Assembly (NCBI RefSeq): GCF_015752155.1
Contig: NZ_JADOVI010000008.1
Span: 1-64,000, forward strand
DNA: 64,000 nt
Source: Cryobacterium sp. MP_M3
GTDB lineage: Bacteria > Actinomycetota > Actinomycetes > Actinomycetales > Microbacteriaceae
Direction of reading: 5' to 3'
Shown: one piece after another, positions 34,900 through 42,470 of the stretch
Layout: each line of letters starts with the position of its first letter
Numbering within the stretch: position 1 is the first letter of the stretch
Notes under the pieces: generated by a model
Told to the model about the DNA's origin: nothing
The model's input: the letters and a program-made list of their open reading frames with translations, nothing else
Databases searched by the model: none
Made by a program: the position numbers and the translations under genes

Positions 34900-36345
34900 A
34901 TGAGACGCGCCAAAATCGTCGCCACCCTCGGGCCGGCAGCATCCAGCTACGATCAAATTCGAGCGCTCATCGATGCGGGCGTCGATGTCTGCCGGATGAA
35001 CCTCAGCCATGGGGACTACCAAGTCCACGAGGGTGTTTACGCGAACGTCCGCAAGGCGGCGAATGACTCCGGCCGTGCGGTCGCGGTCATGGTCGACCTG
35101 CAGGGGCCGAAAATCCGTCTCGGCAAGTTCGAAGGCGGCCCTTACGAACTGGCCGTCGGAGACATCTTTAAGATCACCATCGAAGAGGTCGTCGGCACCC
35201 GGGAACTCTCCGGCACCACGTACAAGGGCCTTCCCCAGGACGTCAAGGCCGGGGACTTCCTCCTCATCGACGACGGCAAGGTCAAGGTGGAGGTCGTTGC
35301 CACGAACGACACCGTCGTGACCACCAAGGTCGTCGTGGCAGGCCCCGTCTCCAACAACAAGGGCATCAACCTGCCCGGCGTCGCCGTCAACGTGCCGGCC
35401 CTGTCCGAAAAGGACGAGGCCGACCTGCGCTGGGGCCTCCGGCTCGGAACGGACCTGATCGCGTTGTCGTTCGTCCGTGACGCCGCCGATATCACCCGCG
35501 TGCACGAGATCATGGCTGAAGAAGGCCGCCGCGTCCCCGTGATCGCGAAGATCGAGAAGCCGCAGGCCGTCGAGAACCTCGAAGGAATCGTCGACGCGTT
35601 CGACGCGATCATGGTCGCCCGTGGCGACCTGGGCGTCGAATTGCCGCTGGAAGCCGTGCCGATCGTGCAGAAGCAGGCGGTCGAGCTCGCTCGTCGCATG
35701 GCCAAGCCGGTCATCGTGGCCACCCAGATGCTGGAATCCATGATTCACAGCCCGGTCCCGACCCGCGCTGAAACGTCCGACGTGGCCAATGCCGTTCTCG
35801 ACGGTGCCGACGCAGTCATGCTCAGCGGCGAGACCAGCGTCGGAGAGTACCCCGTCGTCACGGTCCAGACGATGGCGCGCATCGTGGCGTCGACTGAGGA
35901 CCACGGCCTGGAGCGCATTGCTCCGCTGACGAACAAGCCGCGCACCCAGGGTGGGGCGATCACCCTCGCCGCCATCGAGGTAGCCGAGTTCGTCGAGGCG
36001 AAGTTCCTCTGTATCTTCACGGAGTCGGGTGACTCGGCCAGGCGGATGTCCCGCCTGCGCTCGAAGATCCCGATGCTGGCCTTCACCCCGGAGCCCGGCA
36101 TCCGTCGTCGCCTTGCCCTCACCTGGGGCATCCAGACGTACCTGGTCGATCGGGTCACCCACACCGACGCCATGTTCGGACAGGTGGATGACATCCTGCT
36201 CAGCCAGGGTCTTGCCCAGCTCGGTGACAAGGTCGTCGTGATCAGCGGATCCCCTCCCGGAATCGCCGGCTCCACGAACGACATCCGTGTGCACCGCGTC
36301 GGCGATGCGCACAACGAGGTTCACCCGGCTTACGCCAAGAACTAG
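34900..36345 (+). CDS. pyk: Pyruvate kinase
   Basis: Pyk converts PEP and ADP to pyruvate and ATP, the last glycolytic step. The 481-residue protein has RRAKIVATLGPAASS, CRMNLSHGD, IAKIEKPQAVEN (the signature with the catalytic Lys), VARGDLGVELP and MLSGETSVGEYPV, then the C-terminal domain to residue 481. The start follows GGAGAATTTTCAGT; an upstream in-frame extension to 34789 is unconserved. Codon use is slightly less GC-extreme than its neighbours (more T-ending codons), which I read as an expression effect. A strong hairpin terminator follows. Confidence 0.96.
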   Translation: MRRAKIVATLGPAASSYDQIRALIDAGVDVCRMNLSHGDYQVHEGVYANVRKAANDSGRAVAVMVDLQGPKIRLGKFEGGPYELAVGDIFKITIEEVVGTRELSGTTYKGLPQDVKAGDFLLIDDGKVKVEVVATNDTVVTTKVVVAGPVSNNKGINLPGVAVNVPALSEKDEADLRWGLRLGTDLIALSFVRDAADITRVHEIMAEEGRRVPVIAKIEKPQAVENLEGIVDAFDAIMVARGDLGVELPLEAVPIVQKQAVELARRMAKPVIVATQMLESMIHSPVPTRAETSDVANAVLDGADAVMLSGETSVGEYPVVTVQTMARIVASTEDHGLERIAPLTNKPRTQGGAITLAAIEVAEFVEAKFLCIFTESGDSARRMSRLRSKIPMLAFTPEPGIRRRLALTWGIQTYLVDRVTHTDAMFGQVDDILLSQGLAQLGDKVVVISGSPPGIAGSTNDIRVHRVGDAHNEVHPAYAKN

Positions 36346-36358
36346 TTCGTTCCCGTAC

Positions 36359-36397
36359 AAGCCCCGTCGCCCGGCCCAGCCGGACGGCGGGGCTTCT
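36359..36397 (+). terminator. Strong hairpin terminator after pyk
   Basis: A 16-bp stem (36359-36374 with 36380-36395; one G-U pair and one mismatch) closes a 5-nt loop and is followed by TTCTCC. It lies 14 nt after the pyk stop. Confidence 0.85.
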
Positions 36398-36439
36398 CCG
36401 TGCCCGCCGCGCGCTCAGCCCTGACCCCGGCCGCGAGAA

Positions 36440-36468
36440 CGCAGAAGAAGCCCCTTCGGGGGAGCTGA
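36440..36468 (-). terminator. Weak hairpin downstream of tRNA-Leu
   Basis: On the minus strand CCCC-CGAA-GGGG is followed by CTTCTTCT, about 80 nt after the tRNA 3' end. The stem is short; it could terminate the tRNA transcript. The rest of 36398-36549 shows no gene. Confidence 0.35.
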
Positions 36469-36549
36469 ACGGGCGGATTGTGCACTCTCGCGAAACCTGG
36501 GAATCGGCGCGGAGGCCGGGGAGAGTGAAGGGGTGCGCAGCGGGGGTGT

Positions 36550-36635
36550 TGGTACCGGTGGTGGGACTCGAACCCACACGTCCTCTCGAACAAAGCATTT
36601 TGAGTGCTCCGCGTCTGCCATTCCGCCACACCGGC
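36550..36635 (-). tRNA. tRNA-Leu, anticodon CAA, CCA encoded
   Basis: On the minus strand the acceptor GCCGGTG (36635-36629) pairs with CACCGGT before discriminator A, and CCA is encoded at 36552-36550. The D-arm has TGGCAGACGC, the anticodon loop is CTCAAAA (anticodon CAA, reading UUG), a long class II variable arm (TTGTTCGAGAGGACG) follows, and the T-loop is GGGTTCGAGTCCC. About 86 nt including CCA. The class II arm and the anticodon make leucine secure. UUG is a rare codon in this high-GC genome. Confidence 0.95.
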
Positions 36636-36660
36636 TCACAACACCTGGATCAGAATACCG

Positions 36661-36666
36661 TAGGCT
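36661..36666 (+). promoter_or_regulatory. -10 element of a probable leaderless pdtaR transcript
   Basis: TAGGCT ends 7 nt before the GTG start; there is no room for a ribosome binding site in the resulting mRNA. Confidence 0.55.
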
Positions 36667-36673
36667 TTGACCC

Positions 36674-37279
36674 GTGACCGACCAAGATTCCACCCCAGTT
36701 CCTCCTCGCCGCGTTGTCGTGGCCGAAGACGAGTCCCTCATCCGCCTCGACATCGTCGAAATCCTCCGCGACGCCGGATTCGAGGTGGTCGGCGAAGCCG
36801 GCGACGGCGAAACCGCCGTGGCCCTCGCCACCGAGCTGCGGCCCGACCTGGTGATCATGGATGTGAAGATGCCGCACCTCGACGGCATCTCCGCGGCCGA
36901 ACGCATCACCAAGGCGCACATCGCGCCGGTCGTGCTGCTCACGGCGTTCAGTCAGAAGGAGCTCGTCGAGCGGGCGACCGAGGCCGGCGCGCTGGCCTAC
37001 GTGGTCAAGCCGTTCACGCCGAACGACCTTCTCCCTGCGATCGAGATCGCCCTCTCCCGGTACAGCCAGATCATCACGCTCGAGGCCGAGGTCGCCGATC
37101 TGGTCGAGCGCTTCGAGACCCGCAAGCTCGTCGACCGGGCCAAGGGCCTGCTCAACGAGAAGATGGGCCTCTCCGAGCCGGAGTCGTTCCGCTGGATCCA
37201 GAAGGCGTCCATGGACCGTCGCCTCACCATGCACGACGTCGCCCAGGCGATCATCGAGCAGCTCTCCGCCAAGAAATAG
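36674..37279 (+). CDS. pdtaR: ANTAR-domain response regulator (PdtaR-like)
   Basis: This cytoplasmic response regulator probably acts as an RNA-binding antiterminator. The receiver domain (residues 13-128) has the acidic pocket AEDE at 17-20, phospho-acceptor Asp63 in VIMDVKMP, LLTAFS and the conserved Lys in VVKPF. A coiled linker leads to the ANTAR domain (about residues 135-195, ETRKLVDRAKGLLNEKMGLSEPESFRWIQKASM). Length and place near pyk and polA match Rv1626 (PdtaR), whose sensor kinase PdtaS is encoded elsewhere. No kinase is next to it here. Confidence 0.92.
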   Translation: MTDQDSTPVPPRRVVVAEDESLIRLDIVEILRDAGFEVVGEAGDGETAVALATELRPDLVIMDVKMPHLDGISAAERITKAHIAPVVLLTAFSQKELVERATEAGALAYVVKPFTPNDLLPAIEIALSRYSQIITLEAEVADLVERFETRKLVDRAKGLLNEKMGLSEPESFRWIQKASMDRRLTMHDVAQAIIEQLSAKK

Positions 37280-37346
37280 GCGGCACTCACAACTCTGAGC
37301 GAGACACGCAGGCAAACCGTGGGTGGACGGGTTGCCTGCGTGTCGT

Positions 37347-37772
37347 CTATGCAGACGCCGGCAGTTCCTTGATCAGGTTGGTGATCCGGATGGTCGAACA
37401 GCGCCGGCCCCGATCGTCGGTGACGACGATTTCGTGGGTGGTCAGCGTGCGGCCCAGATGCAGCGGTGTGCACACGCCCGTGACATAGCCGGACGTGGCC
37501 GACCCCGTGTGGCTGGCGTTGATCTCGATGCCCACCGCGAGACGCCCGTGACCGGCGTACAGGTTGGCCGCCATCGACCCGAGAGACTCGCCCAGCACCA
37601 CGTAAGCGCCGCCGTGGAGCAGCATCGCCGGCTGGGTGTTGCCTTCGACGGGCATCCGCGCGATCGCCCGTTCGATCGTGAACTCGACGAACTCGATCCC
37701 CATCTTCTCGGCCAGGCTGCCTGCCCCGCGCTCCTGAACCCAGGCCAACGCGTCTTCGGTCTTCTCGATCAT
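37347..37772 (-). CDS. Hotdog-fold acyl-CoA thioesterase (PaaI/YdiI-like)
   Basis: The 141-residue protein has the hotdog thioesterase pattern: MLLHGGAYVVLGESLGSMAA (catalytic Glu in GES), GIEINASHTGSATSGYVTG and CTPLHLGRTLTTHEI, then C-terminal RRCSTIRITNLI. This resembles the PaaI/MenI-type thioesterases that hydrolyse aryl- or DHNA-CoA; the substrate here is not known. ATG at 37772 is chosen because AAAGG lies 7 nt upstream; a GTG two codons earlier overlaps that site. It is divergent from polA, with a 57-bp shared promoter region, and convergent with pdtaR. Confidence 0.88.
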   Translation of the reverse strand: MIEKTEDALAWVQERGAGSLAEKMGIEFVEFTIERAIARMPVEGNTQPAMLLHGGAYVVLGESLGSMAANLYAGHGRLAVGIEINASHTGSATSGYVTGVCTPLHLGRTLTTHEIVVTDDRGRRCSTIRITNLIKELPASA

Positions 37773-37817
37773 GATCACCTTTGGTCGCCGCACCCTGCCC
37801 GCGTCTGACGACGCTTG

Positions 37818-37823
37818 TAGGCT
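37818..37823 (+). promoter_or_regulatory. -10 element of a probable leaderless polA transcript
   Basis: TAGGCT ends 6 nt before the polA GTG. Confidence 0.55.
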
Positions 37824-37829
37824 GTCTCT

Positions 37830-40511
37830 GTGTTGGATTCCGAAAAGCCTACCCTGATGATCATCGACGGCCATTCCCTGGCCTACCGGGCGTTCCATGC
37901 TCTCCCGGTCGACAGTTTCCAGACCCGGGACGGGCAGCATACCAACGCCATCCACGGGTTCATCTCGATGCTGCTGAGCCTGCTGCGCAACGAGAAGCCC
38001 ACCCACATCGCGGTGGCCTTCGACATCTCCCGGTTCTCCTTCCGCACCCGCGAATACCCCGACTACAAGGGCACCAGGGCCAGCACTCCCAGCGAATTCA
38101 TCGGCCAGGTCCCGCTGCTCCAGGACGCCCTCGCCGCGATGAACATCACGACCCTGACGAAGGAGGACTTCGAGGCCGACGACATCCTCGCGACCCTGTC
38201 CGTGCGCGGCACCGACGAGGGGTACCACGTGCTCGTCGTCTCCGGCGACCGGGACACCATCCAGCTCGTCAACGACAACGTCACCCTGCTATATCCGGCC
38301 AGCCAGGGCGTGTCCGCACTGACCCGGTACGACCCGGAGCGCGTGATGGAGAAGTACGGCATCGAGCCGGCCCAGTATCCGGATGTCGCGGCGCTGGTCG
38401 GCGAAACCAGCGACAACCTGATCGGCATCTCCAAGGTCGGCGAGAAGACGGCCGTGAAATGGCTGGGACTCTACGGCAGCCTCGACGGGATCCTGGAACA
38501 CGCCGACGAGATCAAGGGCGTCGTCGGCAACAACCTGCGCGAGCAGAAGGAGAACGCGATCCGCAACCGCCGGCTGAACCGGCTGGTGACCGACCTCGAC
38601 CTGCCCGTGCAGATCACCGACCTGGCCCGCGGCCAGATCAACGAACCGGCCGTGCGCGACATCTTCGGCCGGCTCGAATTCAAGACCCTGCTCGACCGGG
38701 TGATCAAGCTCGAGGGTGGGCCCGTCGACGCCGACTCGGCCGCGACTCCGGCCGCGGCCCCGGAAACCGTCCCCGCCCCGACGGCGCCCGCCGCGCAGGA
38801 CCTGCTCGACGAGGAACTCGGCGCCTGGATCGGCCGGGCCGTGGCCGCTTCACCGGAGGGCCTCGGCCTGTGCGTCGAGGTGCAGGACGGCAGGGCGATC
38901 GGGTTCGGCCTGGCCGGCCCGACCGAGACCGTCAACCTGCCCTGGCAGCCGGGCCGCACCGACTACCTCCCGCTCGAGGAATGGCTCGCCAGCGACTCGC
39001 CCAAGATCATGCACGACGCCAAACAACAGATCAAGGCGTTGCGCCGCAGCAACCTGGCCTTCACCGGCCTGGCCACCGACACGCTCATCGCCGGCTGGCT
39101 GCTGCGTCCCGGCGGCCCCGACAAGACGCTCACCGACCTGGTCACCCGCTATCTCGACGAGACCCTTCCCGTGCACGACCCCAACCAGCTCGTGCCGGAT
39201 GACGCGGAGGCCGGGGGAGTGCCGATGCAGGCGTGGTACACCTTCCGCCTCGCCCAGGTCCTGGCCGCGCAGCTCGACGAGGGCTCCCAGCGGGTGCTGA
39301 CCGGCATTGAGATGCCCACATTGGTCGCGCTCGTGGACATGGAGCTGACCGGGGTCGCCGTCTCGCACGACGAGCTGTCGGCGCTGTCCGCCCAGCTCGG
39401 CGAACGCTCCGCCGCCCTGGCCGCGGGCGCCTACGCCGAGATCGGCCGCGAGGTCAACCTCGGGTCGCCCAAGCAGCTCCAGGAGGTGCTGTTCGACCAG
39501 CTCGGCATGCCCAAGACCCGGGCGAACAAGACCGGGTACTCCACGGATGCCGGGGCCCTCGCCGACCTGCAGGCCAGCAACCCGCATCCGTTCCTCGACC
39601 TGCTCCTGCAGCACCGCGACGCGACCAAGCTGCGCCAGATCGTGGAGACCCTCGACAAGGCCATCGACGCGACGGGCCGCATCCACACCAACTACGTGCA
39701 GATCGGCACGGCCACCGGGCGCATCTCGTCGACCGACCCCAACCTCCAGAACATCCCCGTGCGCACCGAGGAGGGCCGCCGCATCCGCGCCGCCTTCCAC
39801 GCCGGGCCCGGCAGTGAATGCCTGCTCACCGCGGACTATTCCCAGATCGAAATGCGCATCATGGCGCACCTCTCCGAGGACGCCGGCCTGATCGAGGCTT
39901 TCAACGCCGGCGAGGACCTGCACCGGTTCGTCGGCGCGAGCGTGTTCGGCGTGGCCCCCGCCGACGTCACCCCCGAGATGCGTACCAAGGTCAAGGCGAT
40001 GTCCTACGGCCTCGCCTACGGGCTGAGCGCATTCGGACTGTCCCGCCAGCTCCGGATCGACACCAAGGAGGCCAAACAGCTGATCGCTGACTACTTCGCC
40101 CGGTTCGGCGCGGTGCGGGACTACCTCAGGCATGTCGTCGAACAGGCCAAGCTCGACGGCTACACCGCCACCATCTACGGCCGTCGCCGTCCCTTCCCCG
40201 AGTTGCACAGTGCCAACCGGGTGCTCCGCGAGAACGCGGAACGTGCGGCCCTCAACGCGCCGATCCAGGGCTCGGCCGCGGACATCATGAAGATCGCGAT
40301 GAACGGGATCGCCGACGACCTGGCCGAGGGCGCCCTCGAGTCCCGGATGATGCTCCAGGTGCACGACGAACTGATCTTCGAGGTCGCCCCCGGGGAATGG
40401 GACGCACTCCGCGCTGTTGTGACGCACCGGATGGAGACGGCGGCCGACCTCCTCGTGCCGCTCGAGGTGCAAGTCGGCCGAGGCGCGAACTGGGATGCGG
40501 CCGCGCACTAG
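37830..40511 (+). CDS. polA: DNA polymerase I
   Basis: PolA fills gaps and removes RNA primers in Okazaki-fragment processing and excision repair. The 893-residue protein has a 5'-3' exonuclease domain (residues 9-300; MIIDGHSLAYRAFHAL, EADDILATL, GDRDTIQLV), a middle 3'-5' exonuclease fold (about 320-490) that lacks the DxE pair and is probably inactive, and the polymerase domain with motif A TADYSQIEMRI, motif B RTKVKAMSYGLAYGL and motif C LQVHDELIFE. The Ala/Pro-rich linker near residues 298-322 is of low complexity. Start GTG, apparently leaderless. It lies close to uvrA/B/C, with which it works. Confidence 0.97.
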   Translation: MLDSEKPTLMIIDGHSLAYRAFHALPVDSFQTRDGQHTNAIHGFISMLLSLLRNEKPTHIAVAFDISRFSFRTREYPDYKGTRASTPSEFIGQVPLLQDALAAMNITTLTKEDFEADDILATLSVRGTDEGYHVLVVSGDRDTIQLVNDNVTLLYPASQGVSALTRYDPERVMEKYGIEPAQYPDVAALVGETSDNLIGISKVGEKTAVKWLGLYGSLDGILEHADEIKGVVGNNLREQKENAIRNRRLNRLVTDLDLPVQITDLARGQINEPAVRDIFGRLEFKTLLDRVIKLEGGPVDADSAATPAAAPETVPAPTAPAAQDLLDEELGAWIGRAVAASPEGLGLCVEVQDGRAIGFGLAGPTETVNLPWQPGRTDYLPLEEWLASDSPKIMHDAKQQIKALRRSNLAFTGLATDTLIAGWLLRPGGPDKTLTDLVTRYLDETLPVHDPNQLVPDDAEAGGVPMQAWYTFRLAQVLAAQLDEGSQRVLTGIEMPTLVALVDMELTGVAVSHDELSALSAQLGERSAALAAGAYAEIGREVNLGSPKQLQEVLFDQLGMPKTRANKTGYSTDAGALADLQASNPHPFLDLLLQHRDATKLRQIVETLDKAIDATGRIHTNYVQIGTATGRISSTDPNLQNIPVRTEEGRRIRAAFHAGPGSECLLTADYSQIEMRIMAHLSEDAGLIEAFNAGEDLHRFVGASVFGVAPADVTPEMRTKVKAMSYGLAYGLSAFGLSRQLRIDTKEAKQLIADYFARFGAVRDYLRHVVEQAKLDGYTATIYGRRRPFPELHSANRVLRENAERAALNAPIQGSAADIMKIAMNGIADDLAEGALESRMMLQVHDELIFEVAPGEWDALRAVVTHRMETAADLLVPLEVQVGRGANWDAAAH

Positions 40512-40578
40512 TCACCACCCGCATCCGCCGGTGCCCGCAGATTCCCGCGCGCACCGGCCCGACCGGGCCGCCGTGACC

Positions 40579-40584
40579 TAGGCT
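40579..40584 (+). promoter_or_regulatory. -10 element of a probable leaderless DUF885 transcript
   Basis: TAGGCT ends 6 nt before the ATG at 40591. Confidence 0.55.
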
Positions 40585-40590
40585 CGTGCC

Positions 40591-42267
40591 ATGACAAAGG
40601 ACATTCAGCGCACTCCGACGGCGATCGATGCGATTGCCGAGGACTGGGTCGACACCCTCGTCGACCTCGACCCGACGGTGGGAACCTACATCGGCCGCAC
40701 CGAGGGCGACGGACGGTTCGGGGACTACTCACCGGCCGGCGACGAGCGCCGCCAACTCGAGGTGAAGAAGGTCATCGCCCTCCTGGATGCGGCGCAGGCC
40801 ATGGACGACGTCGACGTCGTCACCCGCACCGACCTGCGCAGCTCGCTCGCCCTCGACGTGGAGAGCCACGAGGCCGGACTGCAGCTGCGTGACCTCAACG
40901 TGATCGCGTCGCCGGCCCAGGGCATCCGTGAGATCTTCGATCTCATGCCGACGGGGACCGTCGACGACTGGGAGAACATCGCCGCCCGCCTCGGCAGCGT
41001 CCCCGCGGCAATGGACGGTTATCTCCAGACCCTCCGCGAGGGGATGCGCCAGGGCATCATGCCGGCCAGGCGCCAGGTGCGCGAGGTGGCCGGCCAGGCG
41101 AAACGCCACGCCGCGAACGGCGGTTTCTTCGCCCGGTTCGCCGCCGAGGCCAGCCTGGAATCCGGCAGCCTGCCGGCCTCCCTGGCGACCGACCTCGCCG
41201 CGGGGGCGCGCGCCGCCGCCGCCGCGTACGGCACCCTCGCCGAATTCCTCGGTGGCACGCTCGAGGGCGCCGCCCCCGAGAAGGACGCGGTCGGGCGTGA
41301 GCTGTACGCGCTCCAGTCCCGACGTTTCCTCGGCGCCACCATCGACCTCGACGAGACCTACGAATGGGGCGTCGAGGAACTGGCCCGGATGGTCGCCGAA
41401 CAGGAGAGCATCGCCGACCAGATCAAGCCGGGCGCGAGCGTGCTCGAGGCGATCGCCCACCTCGACACCGACCCGAGCCGCAAGCTGCACGGCACGGAGG
41501 CGCTGCAGAAGTGGATGCAGGAGACCAGCGACCGCGCCGTGGCCGAACTGTCCGGCACCCAGTTCGACATCCCCGACGAAATCAAACGGCTCGAGTGCCT
41601 GATCGCCCCCACCCAGGAGGGCGGGATCTACTACACCGGCCCCACCGACGACTTCTCCCGCCCCGGCCGGATGTGGTGGTCCGTCCCCGTCGGCGTCACC
41701 GAATTCGACACCTGGCGCGAACTCACCACCGTCTACCACGAAGGGATCCCCGGCCACCACCTGCAGATCGGCCAGGCCGTCTACAACCGGGCCAAACTGA
41801 ACACCTGGCGCCGTCAGCTCGCCGGTACCTCCGGCCATGCCGAAGGCTGGGCCCTGTACGCCGAACGCCTGATGGAGCAGCTCGGCTACCTCGACGACCC
41901 GGCCGACCGCCTCGGCATGCTCGACGGCCAGCGGATGCGCGCCGCCCGCGTCGTGCTCGACATCGGGGTTCACCTGGAGAAGCAGCTCCCGGACGGCTCC
42001 GGACCGTGGACGGCGGACTACGCGTTCGACTTCCTCCGCCAGAACGTGAACATGAACGACAGCTTCGTGAAGTTCGAGGTCAACCGTTACCTCGGCTGGC
42101 CCGGCCAGGCACCCTCCTACAAGGTCGGCCAGCGGATCTGGGAAGAGCTGCGCGACACCTACCGCGAGAAGGAAGGCGACGCGTTCTCGATCAAGGACTT
42201 CCACCGCAAGGCCCTGGACCTCGGCGGAGTCGGCCTCGACACGCTCCGATCGGCGATGCTCGGCTAG
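40591..42267 (+). CDS. DUF885 family protein, probable metallopeptidase
   Basis: The 558-residue protein has the features of DUF885: an HEGIPGHH zinc-binding motif at about residue 389 (the HExxxH variant) and a downstream GHAEGWALYAERLMEQLGY that provides another Glu ligand, a gluzincin-like arrangement. No signal peptide is seen, so it is probably cytoplasmic. The 3' half (IYYTGPTDDFSRPGRMWW) is also typical. Substrates are unknown for most members. It is a single-gene unit with its own leaderless-type promoter and a strong terminator hairpin just after the stop. Confidence 0.9.
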   Translation: MTKDIQRTPTAIDAIAEDWVDTLVDLDPTVGTYIGRTEGDGRFGDYSPAGDERRQLEVKKVIALLDAAQAMDDVDVVTRTDLRSSLALDVESHEAGLQLRDLNVIASPAQGIREIFDLMPTGTVDDWENIAARLGSVPAAMDGYLQTLREGMRQGIMPARRQVREVAGQAKRHAANGGFFARFAAEASLESGSLPASLATDLAAGARAAAAAYGTLAEFLGGTLEGAAPEKDAVGRELYALQSRRFLGATIDLDETYEWGVEELARMVAEQESIADQIKPGASVLEAIAHLDTDPSRKLHGTEALQKWMQETSDRAVAELSGTQFDIPDEIKRLECLIAPTQEGGIYYTGPTDDFSRPGRMWWSVPVGVTEFDTWRELTTVYHEGIPGHHLQIGQAVYNRAKLNTWRRQLAGTSGHAEGWALYAERLMEQLGYLDDPADRLGMLDGQRMRAARVVLDIGVHLEKQLPDGSGPWTADYAFDFLRQNVNMNDSFVKFEVNRYLGWPGQAPSYKVGQRIWEELRDTYREKEGDAFSIKDFHRKALDLGGVGLDTLRSAMLG

Positions 42268-42272
42268 GTCCT

Positions 42273-42306
42273 GAACCGGTGACGCGACCAGGCGCGTCGC
42301 CGGTTC
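42273..42306 (+). terminator. Hairpin terminator after the DUF885 gene
   Basis: A 14-bp stem (42273-42286 with 42293-42306, one T-G pair) closes a 6-nt loop 5 nt after the stop. No T run follows. Confidence 0.75.
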
Positions 42307-42330
42307 CGGGCGGTTCCGGCCGGTTCTGGT
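42301..42330 (+). repeat. Three tandem 10-bp direct repeats
   Basis: CGGTTCCGGG, CGGTTCCGGC and CGGTTCTGGT follow each other, beginning within the 3' arm of the terminator. They may be a trace of duplication or a binding site upstream of rpsA. Confidence 0.6.
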
Positions 42331-42363
42331 GAAGTTGCCGCGCCCGTCCGCAAACAGCTAAGC

Positions 42364-42395
42364 TTGACTGTCACGTTTGTGACGTCCTATCCGCT
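42364..42395 (+). promoter_or_regulatory. Candidate rpsA promoter with palindromic spacer
   Basis: TTGACT at 42364-42369 is a good -35 box. Seventeen bases later comes CTATCC as a weak -10. The spacer starts with the inverted repeat GTCAC-GTTT-GTGAC at 42370-42383, where a bound protein would block RNA polymerase. This would give an rpsA leader of about 70 nt. The rest of the 203-bp gap 42268-42470 shows no gene. Confidence 0.45.
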
Positions 42396-42470
42396 GCCAC
42401 GCGCGGTGCGCAACCCTGAAATCCTTTCTGCGTGTGGCCCGATCTATGTCCATCCTGGAGCAACTACTAC

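Noticed and set aside
36346-36549. Mobile element or attachment site beside tRNA-Leu
   Set aside because: No integrase, direct repeat of the tRNA 3' end or foreign gene is present; the gap holds only hairpins.
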